DNA of 64,000 nucleotides from NCBI RefSeq assembly GCF_000248055.1, contig NZ_BAFC01000116.1, forward strand, positions 62,001 through 126,000, given 5' to 3'. The position numbers were made by a program, and so were the translations under genes. The stretch comes from Gordonia sputi NBRC 100414. GTDB lineage: Bacteria > Actinomycetota > Actinomycetes > Mycobacteriales > Mycobacteriaceae. Shown here piece by piece: positions 1-7,399 of this stretch; the first letter of the stretch is position 1; every line of letters begins with the position of its first letter. The notes below the pieces were generated by a model. It searched no databases, was not told the origin of the DNA, and was given only the letters and a program-made list of their open reading frames with translations.

Positions 1-1
1 G

Positions 2-868
2 CAGTGGGGCCGTCGACGAGTCTCGGACATCGAGCTCGGCGAGGTCGAGCGGTGGATCGCGGATCTTGGGCGCACCATCACCGACGCCAAGGGCGAAGTG
101 GTGAAGAAGGGCGCCGGCGCGACGACGATCATCCGCGCCTACGGCGTACTCGCCGGCATCCTCGACGACGCGGTGAAGTCTCGGCGACTCGCAGTGAACC
201 CAGCCCGTGGGGTCGAGAACTTGCCGAAGAAGGGCCGCAAGCGGCACGTCTACCTGTCAGCATCCGACGTCGAACGTCTCGCCGTCGAGTCGGGTGAGCA
301 CCGCGCCCTAGTGCTCACCCTGGCCTACTGCGGTCTGCGCTGGGGCGAGCTGGTTGCCCTGCGGGTCCGCGATGTCGAGTTCCTGCGGAAGCGGCTCACT
401 GTGCATGACAATGCGGTGCAGCTTGGTGTAGAGCACGCGGTTGGGCGCACGAAGTCACGCAAGACTCGATCGGTACCTGTCCCCCAGTTCATCCTTGATG
501 AGCTCTCGGTGCAATGTCAGGGGAAGGATCTCGACGAGCTGGTGTTCCCGGGTCCGAACGGTCGGTACCTGCCGCGGCCGAAGTCCACTCGAGGGTGGTT
601 CGCCGGAGCGGTGCAGCGGGCAGGAGTTCAGACGATCACGCCGCACGATCTGCGACACACGACAGCGAGCCTCGCGGTGTCGGCCGGCGTCAACGTCCTG
701 GCGCTCGCACGGATGCTCGGGCACACCTCCGCGAAGGTCACCCTCGACGTCTACGCAGACCTGTTTGACGACGATCTAGATGCTGTCGCGGTCACCCTGA
801 ATCAGCGCTACTCGCCGCAGAGTGTGGGCAAAGTGTGGGCAGAGGGAACCACCGACACCTCCCCGTAG
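2..868 (+). CDS. Tyrosine-family site-specific integrase, 5' end outside window
   Basis: C-terminal catalytic part of a phage-type tyrosine recombinase. The frame is open from base 2, so the true start lies left of the window. Visible catalytic landmarks are the first arginine in CGLRWGEL, the HDLRHT box (H-x-x-R), the MLGHTSAKVT histidine and the nucleophilic tyrosine in TLDVYADLF near the C terminus. The part before the first arginine looks like the SAM-like core-binding domain. The gene points toward tRNA-Ser(CGA), whose 3' end faces it 43 bp away, the classic layout of an integrase at one end of an element inserted into a tRNA gene. The catalytic set is intact, so the enzyme may be active. 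The rest of the element should lie to the left. Confidence 0.93.
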   Translation, partial: QWGRRRVSDIELGEVERWIADLGRTITDAKGEVVKKGAGATTIIRAYGVLAGILDDAVKSRRLAVNPARGVENLPKKGRKRHVYLSASDVERLAVESGEHRALVLTLAYCGLRWGELVALRVRDVEFLRKRLTVHDNAVQLGVEHAVGRTKSRKTRSVPVPQFILDELSVQCQGKDLDELVFPGPNGRYLPRPKSTRGWFAGAVQRAGVQTITPHDLRHTTASLAVSAGVNVLALARMLGHTSAKVTLDVYADLFDDDLDAVAVTLNQRYSPQSVGKVWAEGTTDTSP

Positions 869-874
869 ACACCA

Positions 875-910
875 AAATGGCCCCCTACCTGGGAAGATAG
901 GAGGCCATTT
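875..910. terminator. Bidirectional hairpin terminator between integrase and tRNA-Ser
   Basis: Inverted repeat AAATGGCC...CCTA / TAGG...GGCCATTT around a loop of about 10 bases. Its arms begin with A and end with T runs, so it can terminate the integrase transcript from the left and the tRNA transcript from the right. It lies 6 bp after the integrase stop and 1 bp from the tRNA 3' end. Confidence 0.7.
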
Positions 911-911
911 C

Positions 912-1002
912 TGGCGGTGGCGGAGGGATTTGAACCCTCGGTACGGGGTTACCGCACACAGCATTTCGAGTGCTGCACCTTCGGCCGCTCGGACACGCCA
1001 CC
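912..1002 (-). tRNA. tRNA-Ser(CGA)
   Basis: Reads on the minus strand from GGTGGCG (acceptor) to CGCCACC, discriminator G and an encoded CCA. The anticodon loop in the ACTCGAAAT region gives CGA, and there is a long variable arm typical of serine tRNAs. It is intact although an integrase abuts its 3' end, so this side of the insertion presumably keeps the reconstituted tRNA and the attachment core lies in its 3' half. In M. tuberculosis a serine tRNA with an adjacent integrase remnant sits at the same place, just before tadA. Confidence 0.95.
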
Positions 1003-1085
1003 GCGGAAGACTGTACCGCAGCTGGCGTCTGACACTAAATCAGCAGGTCAGCGAGGTGCATGGCGAGCTCGCCACGCCGTATGGC

Positions 1086-1295
1086 TCAGTGGCCGGTGAG
1101 CTTGTCCTTGATGCTGTCGACGCCTTCTTTGACCTTGTCGGCAACCTCGGAGACCTTCTGCTTGCCTTCGGCTACAGCCTGGTCGCCCTTGCCCTCATTC
1201 TTGAGGTCGTCGTTGTTGGTCAGGCTTCCGACAGCTTCCTTGCCCCGACCCTTGAGCTCTTCTGCCTTGTTCTGTGCATCATCAGTGGTTGCCAT
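1086..1295 (-). CDS. CsbD-like small stress protein
   Basis: 69-residue, highly charged protein of the CsbD family: K-A-E-E-L-K-G-R-G-K-E-A-V-G near residues 10-23, then D-L-K-N-E-G-K-G-D-Q, the usual pattern of these small soluble proteins that accumulate in general stress. It has no membrane segment and no signal peptide. ATG start with AGGAG 7-8 bases upstream. The next gene is also a small hydrophilic repeat protein read in the same direction, so the two may be co-regulated. The molecular function of CsbD proteins is not known. Confidence 0.85.
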   Translation of the reverse strand: MATTDDAQNKAEELKGRGKEAVGSLTNNDDLKNEGKGDQAVAEGKQKVSEVADKVKEGVDSIKDKLTGH

Positions 1296-1456
1296 AGAAC
1301 TCTCCTTCGCGTGTGCGAACCAGAGCGCGGTTTTCGCGTCTCCTGAAATCCACCGTACACATCGTCGAAGTGGCGCTGTTATATCGAAATCTGGCCGGGT
1401 CGAAGCCTTGGCGGGTCAGTCGTGCGCACCTTGCCTGCGGTCACGCGGGACCGGTC

Positions 1457-1726
1457 TCACTTCCCGAGGAGCTTGTCCTTGATCTCGCCGAACTTCTCCT
1501 TGGCCGTACCCACGGCGTCCTGCACCTTCTCGTTCTCGGTGAACTCGGTGATCTTCTCCTTCGCCGTGCCCACGGCGTCCTGCACCTTCTCGTTCTCCGT
1601 GAACTCGGTGAACTTCTCCTTCGCCGTGCCCACGGCGTCCTGGACCTTTTCGTTCTCCGTGAACTCGGTGATCTTGCCTTTGACCGATTCCACGGCCTCG
1701 TTGATCTTGTCGCTGGATTCACTCAT
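1457..1726 (-). CDS. Small repeat protein, CsbD/late-embryogenesis-like
   Basis: 89-residue hydrophilic protein made of an N-terminal helix (MSESSDKINEAVESVKGK), three almost identical 20-residue units (core TEFTENEKVQDAVGTAKEK) and a short basic tail (FGEIKDKLLGK). It is predicted to be all amphipathic helix, like CsbD or LEA-type stress proteins. The ATG at 1726 was chosen because GAGGAG lies 9 bases upstream and because the upstream extension of the frame to 2047 has the composition of antisense to the TetR gene. The coding repeat is a recent 60-bp amplification (see repeat at 1501-1680). Function unknown. Confidence 0.75.
   Translation of the reverse strand: MSESSDKINEAVESVKGKITEFTENEKVQDAVGTAKEKFTEFTENEKVQDAVGTAKEKITEFTENEKVQDAVGTAKEKFGEIKDKLLGK
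1501..1680. repeat. Three in-frame 60-bp tandem repeats
   Basis: Three head-to-tail 60-bp units (1501-1560, 1561-1620, 1621-1680) differing at only a few bases, inside the small repeat protein gene. The length is a multiple of three, so copy number can change without breaking the frame. Confidence 0.95.
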
Positions 1727-1847
1727 GGTGTCGACTCCTCGCCATGCGGAGCCCGATGCTCCGCGCTCGATTACCAACCTGCCACAACGGGGCGCCTGTG
1801 TCTTTGGGTGAGAACCCTGGTTTGTGCATACCTCGACACCCCTGCGA

Positions 1848-2483
1848 TCAGGTGGTAGCGCGCAGCACGTCGACGATGGCGTCGAGGTTGCGCTCGAATC
1901 GCTGCTCTCGATCGCCAAAAAGAATCCGACCGGCCTCCGCGACCAGCGGAACGTCGTCGCCGAGCATCTCGGTCCGATCCGACAGCGAGTAACGCGGCTC
2001 GCCCGACTGCGCACGCTCCTGTTCTTCGATGACGAATCCGACGACAAAAGCTGTCACGAATTCGACTGCGCGCACCGCCCTTTCGAGATCAACGCCCGAC
2101 GCGACGAGCTGCTCGAGCCACGGTTCCTGCGCACGCAGCACCTCTGGGTCGGTCAGTCGCGTTCCGCTGAACGTGCGTGCGCCGTCGCGGTGGGCGAGGT
2201 ATTCGCGACGCAGCACGCGCGCGTAGGTCGCGACCGAGTCGGGCCAGACGTCCATTGGTTGCGCACGGAGTTCGGTGATCACCCGACGTTGAATCTCGGT
2301 GCCCATCTCGTCGAGCAGCGCCTGCTTGTTCTCGACGTGCCAGTACAGGGCCGGCGCCTTGACTCCGAGTCGGGTCGCCACAGCGCGGACCGTGACGGCG
2401 TCGATGCCCTTTTCGTCGAGCAGATCCAACGCCGCTTGCACGATGTCGGCGCGGGTCAGTCCTTTGGATCGTCCTGTCGGCAC
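1848..2483 (-). CDS. TetR-family transcriptional regulator
   Basis: 211 residues from a GTG start (VPTGRSKGLTRADIVQAALDLLDE). The N-terminal helix-turn-helix is clear: A-A-L-D-L-L-D-E-K-G-I-D-A-V-T-V-R-A-V-A-T-R-L-G-V-K-A-P-A-L-Y-W-H-V. The C-terminal ligand domain resembles the tetracycline-repressor class (ALLDEMGTEIQRRV... RDGARTFSGTRLT). It is divergent from the oxidoreductase at 2554, and the short gap holds two palindromes that look like its operators. It probably represses itself and the oxidoreductase. The ligand is unknown. An ATG further upstream would put the start inside the operator region and is less likely. Confidence 0.85.
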   Translation of the reverse strand: MPTGRSKGLTRADIVQAALDLLDEKGIDAVTVRAVATRLGVKAPALYWHVENKQALLDEMGTEIQRRVITELRAQPMDVWPDSVATYARVLRREYLAHRDGARTFSGTRLTDPEVLRAQEPWLEQLVASGVDLERAVRAVEFVTAFVVGFVIEEQERAQSGEPRYSLSDRTEMLGDDVPLVAEAGRILFGDREQRFERNLDAIVDVLRATT

Positions 2484-2493
2484 GGTTGACAGA

Positions 2494-2542
2494 TTAACAA
2501 AGTTAAGGGAACCTGGTGGCAGTCCCGATTTAACTAAGTTAA
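2494..2542. promoter_or_regulatory. Paired palindromic operators of the divergent TetR/oxidoreductase unit
   Basis: Two near-identical inverted repeats, TTAACAAAGTTAA at 2494-2506 and TTAACTAAGTTAA at 2530-2542, 36 bp centre to centre, in the 70-bp gap between the divergent starts. The second is a perfect 13-bp palindrome. Spacing, symmetry and position fit TetR dimer sites overlapping both promoters. The second site ends 11 bp before the oxidoreductase ATG. Confidence 0.75.
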
Positions 2543-2553
2543 GGAGACTCCTC

Positions 2554-3501
2554 ATGAAGGCAGCAATCATCACCGAAGCCGGACACAACCCGGTGCCCGG
2601 AACCTTCGACGAACCGGAGGTCGTCGCGGGAACACAGCTCTTCGAGCTCGTGGGCGCAGGTCTGCACCAGATCGTCAGGTCGTTGGCGGCGGGCCGCCAC
2701 TACGGCAGTTCCGGCATCTACCCGCAGGTGCCAGGCATCGACGCTGTGGTGCGCGCAGCAGACGGTTCACTGCGCTACACGGGCCGCATCGCACCTCCCT
2801 GGGGCACGATGGCCGAGCGCATGGCAGCACAGGGCGGATTTCCGGTCCCCGACGACGCCGACCCGCTCGCAGTGGCCGCGGGGGTCAATCCCGCAGGCTC
2901 CGGATGGCTTCCGCTGCACGCCCACCGGGACGCGCGCGGCAGGCTCGGGACCGTGCTGATCCTGGGTGCGACAGGAATGTCGGGTCGGCTGGCAGTTCAG
3001 AGCGCACGGGTCCTTGGTGCCGACCGCATCATCGCCGCCGGCCGGAACCAGGCGGTACTACGCAGCCTGCGCGCGCCCAACGTCGACGTCGTCGAACTCG
3101 ATGTCGACGATCCAGCAGGCGCGCTAGCCGAGGCCGTTGCCACGTCGACCCCCGACCTTGTCCTCGACTACGTCTGGGGTCCGGTCGCCGAGGCCACGTT
3201 CACCGCGCTGGGGCGGCAGGGATTGCACGAAGACGACGCTCAGATCTCGTACGTGCAGATCGGGTCGCTCGCCGGGACGCACGCCGCCGTACCGTCGACG
3301 CTCCTGCGATCACGGAACATCACGATCTCCGGCAGCGGGGCGGGTTCGGTGTCTGCCGAGCAGCAGATGCGCTCGATTCCCGCGGTCATCGACGCGATCG
3401 CATCGGGCGCCCTGCAGGTGCCCTACGCGGCGTTCGGGATCGACGACGTCGAGAAGGCGTGGAGCTACGACGGACCGGAGCGCGCCGTCGTCACGCCGTG
3501 A
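2554..3501 (+). CDS. Zinc-less medium-chain dehydrogenase/reductase (quinone-oxidoreductase-like)
   Basis: 315 residues from the ATG at 2554, preceded by AAGGAG. The second half is a Rossmann domain with TVLILGATGMSGRLAVQSARVLGADRIIAAGRN (nucleotide-binding loop), as in NADPH:quinone or enoyl reductases of the MDR superfamily. Structural-zinc cysteines are absent. Controlled by the divergent TetR gene through the two palindromes upstream. The substrate cannot be read from sequence; TetR-paired enzymes of this kind often handle reactive quinones or aldehydes. Confidence 0.82.
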   Translation: MKAAIITEAGHNPVPGTFDEPEVVAGTQLFELVGAGLHQIVRSLAAGRHYGSSGIYPQVPGIDAVVRAADGSLRYTGRIAPPWGTMAERMAAQGGFPVPDDADPLAVAAGVNPAGSGWLPLHAHRDARGRLGTVLILGATGMSGRLAVQSARVLGADRIIAAGRNQAVLRSLRAPNVDVVELDVDDPAGALAEAVATSTPDLVLDYVWGPVAEATFTALGRQGLHEDDAQISYVQIGSLAGTHAAVPSTLLRSRNITISGSGAGSVSAEQQMRSIPAVIDAIASGALQVPYAAFGIDDVEKAWSYDGPERAVVTP

Positions 3502-3573
3502 CGGAGCGGTCAGGGGCGCACGGTCGACAGTCTTGAGCGCCCAGTCGGCCGTCTCGAGCGCACCGTCGACGGC

Positions 3574-4074
3574 TCAGCCCTCGCGGCGCGTGTCGAAGAA
3601 GCCGACCATCAGCTCCCGACACTCCGCCTCCCGCACCCCGCCGCGGACCTGCGGGCGGTGGGCAAGGCGCGGGTCGCGGACGACGTCCCACAGCGACCCG
3701 ACGGCGCCGGTCTTGGGTTCCCACGCGCCGAAGACCAGTGCGTCGACGCGTGAGAGCGTGATCGCGCCAGCGCACATCGTGCACGGCTCGACGGTGACCG
3801 CGATGGTGCACCCGGGTAGGCGCCACCCGTCACCGAAGGCGTGCGCGGCGGCTCGGAGCGCGAGGATCTCGGCGTGGGCGGTCGGATCCGCGTCGAGTTC
3901 ACGACGGTTGCCTGCGCGCGCGAGTTCGACGCCCGCGGGGTCGAAGACCACGGCCCCGATGGGGACATCGTCGGGTCCGGAGGAGTCGACGGCCGCGGAC
4001 AGCGCCTCACCGATCATCTGATCCCACAGGCTCATCTGATCCGGAACGCGCGACGCGTCATGCCCGCCGTTCAC
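3574..4074 (-). CDS. tadA: tRNA-specific adenosine deaminase TadA
   Basis: 166 residues. Converts the wobble adenosine of tRNA-Arg(ACG) to inosine. The zinc and catalytic residues are all present: H67-A-E69 in TAHAEILAL and the PCTMC motif (Cys98, Cys101). The GTG at 4074 is preferred because GAGGG lies about 7 bases upstream, overlapping the end of the preceding gene; an internal ATG at residue 14 is the alternative. It follows the deaminase-associated gene with a 10-bp gap, the order found in mycobacteria and rhodococci. Its substrate tRNA-Arg(ACG) is also encoded in this window (8353-8428). Confidence 0.92.
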   Translation of the reverse strand: MNGGHDASRVPDQMSLWDQMIGEALSAAVDSSGPDDVPIGAVVFDPAGVELARAGNRRELDADPTAHAEILALRAAAHAFGDGWRLPGCTIAVTVEPCTMCAGAITLSRVDALVFGAWEPKTGAVGSLWDVVRDPRLAHRPQVRGGVREAECRELMVGFFDTRREG

Positions 4075-4084
4075 ACGCGGGCCC

Positions 4085-4627
4085 TCAGTGTCCGAGCGAG
4101 TCGAGCACCTTCGACAGTTCGTCGGCGAATCCGAGTCGCGCGGCGATCATGCCGATCTGCTCGTCGGCGTAGAGGTCGGTGTCGCCGACGATGACGCCCA
4201 TCACCGCGTCGGGAAGTCCGAGGTCGGAGAGCACGCCGAGGTCGCCTTCCTCCCACGGGTCGATGTCGTCGAGCTCGTCGTCGTCGAGATCGGGGACGTC
4301 GACGTTGATGGCGTCGAGGACGTCGGCGGCGATGTCGTAGTCGATCGCGGCGGTCGCGTCGGAGATCAGCAGTCGTGCACCGCCGGGGGCCGGGCGGACG
4401 ACGATGAAGAATTCGTCGTCGATGTCGAGGAGTCCGAACACGGCACCCGCTGCCCGCAGCTCACGCAATTGCGTCTCGGCGGCGGACAGGTCGGTCAGGG
4501 CGGACTCGTCGAGCGCCTTCACCTTCCAAGCGGCATCCTCGCGGACCACGGCTACCGCGAAACCCTCGATATCGTCGATCGCTTGCTGCTTGTTGGAGTC
4601 CGAAACCCCAGCGCCGGCACCTGCCAT
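4085..4627 (-). CDS. tRNA adenosine deaminase-associated protein
   Basis: 180-residue acidic protein (stretch VPDLDDDELDDIDPWEEGDLG near residues 125-145) that matches in order and context the small actinobacterial family always found beside tadA. The ATG at 4627 was chosen because the upstream extension reads back across the divergent tyrA promoter. No catalytic motif is recognisable. It is probably co-transcribed with tadA; a structural or regulatory role in tRNA editing is inferred from position only. Confidence 0.8.
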   Translation of the reverse strand: MAGAGAGVSDSNKQQAIDDIEGFAVAVVREDAAWKVKALDESALTDLSAAETQLRELRAAGAVFGLLDIDDEFFIVVRPAPGGARLLISDATAAIDYDIAADVLDAINVDVPDLDDDELDDIDPWEEGDLGVLSDLGLPDAVMGVIVGDTDLYADEQIGMIAARLGFADELSKVLDSLGH

Positions 4628-4742
4628 GACGCTCACGGTAGTCGAGAATCGACGCCCGCCCCAATCCCCTTCCGACTCTGGCCGTCCACACTCCGTCGGC
4701 ACACGCTCCGGGACCCGCGACCGATGTGCGAATCTGGTCCTT

Positions 4743-5747
4743 GTGACCGGAGACAAGCAGGGCAGCCAACCGCAGACCGCGCAGGAATCACAGGCGACGT
4801 CGACGACTCGACGACCGGTCTGCATCCTCGGCCTCGGGCTGATCGGCGGGTCGTTCATGCAGGCCCTCACGGCGGCCGGGCGCGACGTGTTCGGCTACAA
4901 CCGCTCCGAGGCGACCGTCGACGCGGCGTCGAATTCTGGATACGACGCCTCGTCGGATCTGGTTGCGACGCTGCGACGCGCGGCAGCCGACGACGCGATC
5001 ATCGTGCTGGCCACCCCGGTCACGACGATCGAGCCGCTGCTGAGTGCAATCGCCGAGACGGCACCGCAATGTCTGCTCACCGATGTCATCAGCGTGAAAC
5101 AGGCTGTGGCAGAGAAGGTTTCCAGGCTTCATCCGCATGCGCGGTACGTCGGCGGGCATCCGATGGCCGGGACCAGCCGGTCCGGATGGGACGCATGCGA
5201 TCCGACGCTGTTCACCAATGCGATGTGGATGGTCACCACGTCCGACGACACCGACGCCGACGATTGGACCGCGGTGGCAGAGCTCGCGCTGCAGGTGTCA
5301 GCGATTGTCGTACCCGCGGCGCCCGACGCACACGACAGGGCCGTCGCGGCGATCTCGCACGTTCCGCACCTGCTTGCCGCCGACACGGCTGCTGTGGGCG
5401 CAGGAGAGAGCAACCTCGCACTTCGTCTGGCAGCCGGCAGTTTCCGGGACGGGACGCGCGTGGCCGCGACCGAACCCGCACTGCAGCGCGCCATGATCGA
5501 GGCCAACGACATCGCCGTGCTGAACGCGCTCAGCGAGGCGATCGACCGTCTCGTGCAGGCACGCGACGAACTGCGCGACTCGGGCAGCGTTGCCGCGCTG
5601 ATCGACGACGGGCATCGCGCACGCATGGCCTACGAGGAAATGGCCGCGCGGGGTCGGGAGCCCATTGTCGGGGTCAGCGTCGGCGCACCCGGCTGGGCGT
5701 CGGACATGCGCAAACAGGCCCACGAGGGTCGGGTCTGGCTGGGGTGA
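4743..5747 (+). CDS. tyrA: Prephenate dehydrogenase
   Basis: 334 residues from a GTG start. Oxidative decarboxylation of prephenate to 4-hydroxyphenylpyruvate in tyrosine biosynthesis. N-terminal Rossmann motif VCILGLGLIGGSFMQAL; the GGHPMAGTSRSGW motif carries the conserved catalytic-loop histidine; an all-helical C-terminal dimer domain follows. There is no ACT domain. It is divergent from the tadA pair, the order of Rv3752c-Rv3753c-Rv3754 in M. tuberculosis. Start choice is moderate: no strong ribosome site is seen, but the GTG leaves a normal-length leader before the nucleotide-binding loop. Confidence 0.9.
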   Translation: MTGDKQGSQPQTAQESQATSTTRRPVCILGLGLIGGSFMQALTAAGRDVFGYNRSEATVDAASNSGYDASSDLVATLRRAAADDAIIVLATPVTTIEPLLSAIAETAPQCLLTDVISVKQAVAEKVSRLHPHARYVGGHPMAGTSRSGWDACDPTLFTNAMWMVTTSDDTDADDWTAVAELALQVSAIVVPAAPDAHDRAVAAISHVPHLLAADTAAVGAGESNLALRLAAGSFRDGTRVAATEPALQRAMIEANDIAVLNALSEAIDRLVQARDELRDSGSVAALIDDGHRARMAYEEMAARGREPIVGVSVGAPGWASDMRKQAHEGRVWLG

Positions 5748-5751
5748 CCCC

Positions 5752-6384
5752 TCAGACGCGCTCGGCCAGTCCCGAGTAGTTGACGACGAATCCGTTGTCG
5801 TCGACGGTGATCTTCGCGGTCGCCACCGGCGAGACGACGTCGATGCCGTCGGGCCCGGAGGTGTAATGCATCCGCGCAGGCTTGACGTCGCCGGTCGGCA
5901 GATAGACGTACGCCACCGGGATCTCGACGTCGGTCGGAGCTGTGGTCAGGCCGAATCGACGGATGGGCAGCGCGTTGAACATCGGCGACATGGCCAGGTC
6001 GACGTCCTGCGCGCCGTCGAAGTCGCTGCGAATGGTGTCGCCGTTGGTGCGCACGAGCCAGAGGTTCTCGTCGTCGTGAGAGAGTCCGAGTTGGCTCTCG
6101 CCGCTCTCCCGGAGGAGGTGGATGGAGAGTCGCTTGGTGATTCCCGCGTCGTTGGTGATCAGCTCGTACGACGCGGAGAACGCCTCGTTGTCGGCGGTTG
6201 CCGCCGAGATGATGCGACCGTATGCCTTGATGCGCAGTCCGGACACGTGCAGGCGCACCTGCTCGAGTCTGTCGACTCCGACACCACGCCAGGTGATCAT
6301 CGTCTTGTACTCCCGAACCGGAGCGGTATCGACCGATCCGCCGCTCGCCGCGGTGTCGTGATCAGGGGCTGGGGTTGTACTCAC
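5752..6384 (-). CDS. Putative glycolipid-binding protein (DUF1089-like)
   Basis: 210 residues from GTG 6384 (VSTTPAPDHD). Beta-rich sequence with W-R-G-V-G-V-D-R-L-E-Q near the N terminus and P-I-R-R-F-G-L and V-E-I-P-V-A-Y-V-Y-L-P later, features of the putative glycolipid-binding family; it corresponds in position to Rv3755c. No signal peptide or membrane segment, so cytoplasmic. It converges tail-to-tail with tyrA with 4 bp between the stops. The ligand is unproven. Confidence 0.7.
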   Translation of the reverse strand: MSTTPAPDHDTAASGGSVDTAPVREYKTMITWRGVGVDRLEQVRLHVSGLRIKAYGRIISAATADNEAFSASYELITNDAGITKRLSIHLLRESGESQLGLSHDDENLWLVRTNGDTIRSDFDGAQDVDLAMSPMFNALPIRRFGLTTAPTDVEIPVAYVYLPTGDVKPARMHYTSGPDGIDVVSPVATAKITVDDNGFVVNYSGLAERV

Positions 6385-6451
6385 GCGTCTACGGTAGCGA
6401 GCGAGAGGCCGCGACACACATCGGATGGCGGTCTCCACCACTTCGTTACGG

Positions 6452-7204
6452 TCAGGCGCGGCAGGTGGCGGTGCGTCGGGACGACCCGGCGTCGACCCGA
6501 TCGATCGAGACGCTCTGGCCGTCGACCTTGATCTCGCACGACGCCGAGCTGTTCAGCCCGGCCAGGACCAACAGTCGTAGCGGCGCCGATCCCGCGGTGA
6601 ACTCGAGGTGCCAGGTTGGAGGTGGCGTGAACTCGCTGCGCAGGCCGACGTCGTCGACGTAGAGGATGGTTCCGCTGCCCTCGATGGTCGCGTCGTAGGT
6701 GACGGATCGGCCCGCGGTGTCGCTGTCGCGCGGTGCAGGCGTCGCACCGGGCGGGACCATCGGGTTGTTGGGTTGCTGTTGCTGGGTCGGGACGTCGGGG
6801 GTGGTGGGATCGACGAGCGTCAGGGTCGCAGGCGCGTCCTGGGACTGCGCGTCGGATTGTCGGATCAGCGAGAAACCGTAGAACACCAAACCGAGAACGA
6901 CGGCCGCGACCAGCGCGAACACCACCCCCGTGCCGAACCTGCCCGGCGACTTCGGCTGACGCCGCTCGTCGTCGAATCTTGATGGGCCGGGTTCTGTAGG
7001 GCCGGGTGGGGGCGCTCCGGCGCCTCCCGACTGCGGTGTGACGCCTGCGGGAGCCTGGGGTCCGGCGGCTGCACGCGAGGGCTGCTGGCCGGGAACGAAC
7101 CGCGGCGTGCCGTCGGGGGCGAAGCCGAGCGGCGGGTAGAGGCCAGGCATCAACGGCGCGCGATAGAGGTCCTCGGGCCGTGGCCCCGCCTCCTGCTGTC
7201 CCAT
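6452..7204 (-). CDS. MmpS-like single-span membrane protein
   Basis: 250 residues. A proline- and glycine-rich cytoplasmic N terminus (about 100 residues) is followed by one transmembrane helix (GVVFALVAAVVLGLVFYGFSL) and an extracytoplasmic beta domain with SVTYDATIEGSGTILYVDD... and a C-terminal cysteine pair, a layout like MmpS transport-accessory proteins. No MmpL partner is adjacent. The ATG at 7204 gives MGQQEAGPRPEDLY; the 36-residue upstream extension reads through short DNA repeats and is rejected. MmpS assignment is moderate; an actinobacterial membrane protein of unknown function is the fallback. Confidence 0.62.
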   Translation of the reverse strand: MGQQEAGPRPEDLYRAPLMPGLYPPLGFAPDGTPRFVPGQQPSRAAAGPQAPAGVTPQSGGAGAPPPGPTEPGPSRFDDERRQPKSPGRFGTGVVFALVAAVVLGLVFYGFSLIRQSDAQSQDAPATLTLVDPTTPDVPTQQQQPNNPMVPPGATPAPRDSDTAGRSVTYDATIEGSGTILYVDDVGLRSEFTPPPTWHLEFTAGSAPLRLLVLAGLNSSASCEIKVDGQSVSIDRVDAGSSRRTATCRA

Positions 7205-7228
7205 GCTGACGCTCCCGTCTCGACATCG

Positions 7229-7273
7229 TGATCCCGACCATCCCTGATCCCGACGATCCCTGATCCCGACCAT
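7229..7273. repeat. 16-bp tandem repeat upstream of the MmpS-like gene
   Basis: Nearly three copies of TGATCCCGACCATCCC (7229, 7245, 7261) differing at one position. They occupy the leader of the MmpS-like gene, so copy-number change could affect its expression. Confidence 0.85.
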
Positions 7274-7292
7274 ACGGACCGCTACGACAACA

Positions 7293-7333
7293 CGACGGCC
7301 GGCCACGGGCATCGCGCCCGCGGCCGGCCGTCG
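7293..7333. terminator. GC-rich hairpin terminator
   Basis: 12-bp perfect inverted repeat CGACGGCCGGCC / GGCCGGCCGTCG with an inner CGGGC/GCCCG stem. It lies downstream of the aquaporin gene and before the MmpS-like leader. No strong T tract, so rho-independent strength is uncertain. Confidence 0.6.
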
Positions 7334-7353
7334 TGGGTGGTCAGGTGTGCTCG

Positions 7354-7399
7354 GTCAGACGGTGTTCTGCATGCTGACTCCGTCAGACGGTGTTCTGCA
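7354..7399. repeat. 18-bp direct repeat duplicating the aquaporin 3' end
   Basis: GTCAGACGGTGTTCTGCA occurs at 7354-7371 and again at 7382-7399. The second copy holds the last codons and stop of aqpZ (the stop is 7383-7385), so the first is a partial duplication of the gene terminus just beyond it. Confidence 0.9.

Noticed and set aside
1727..2047. 107-codon N-terminal extension of the small repeat protein
   Set aside because: Runs antisense into the TetR gene end; strong ribosome site is at 1726.
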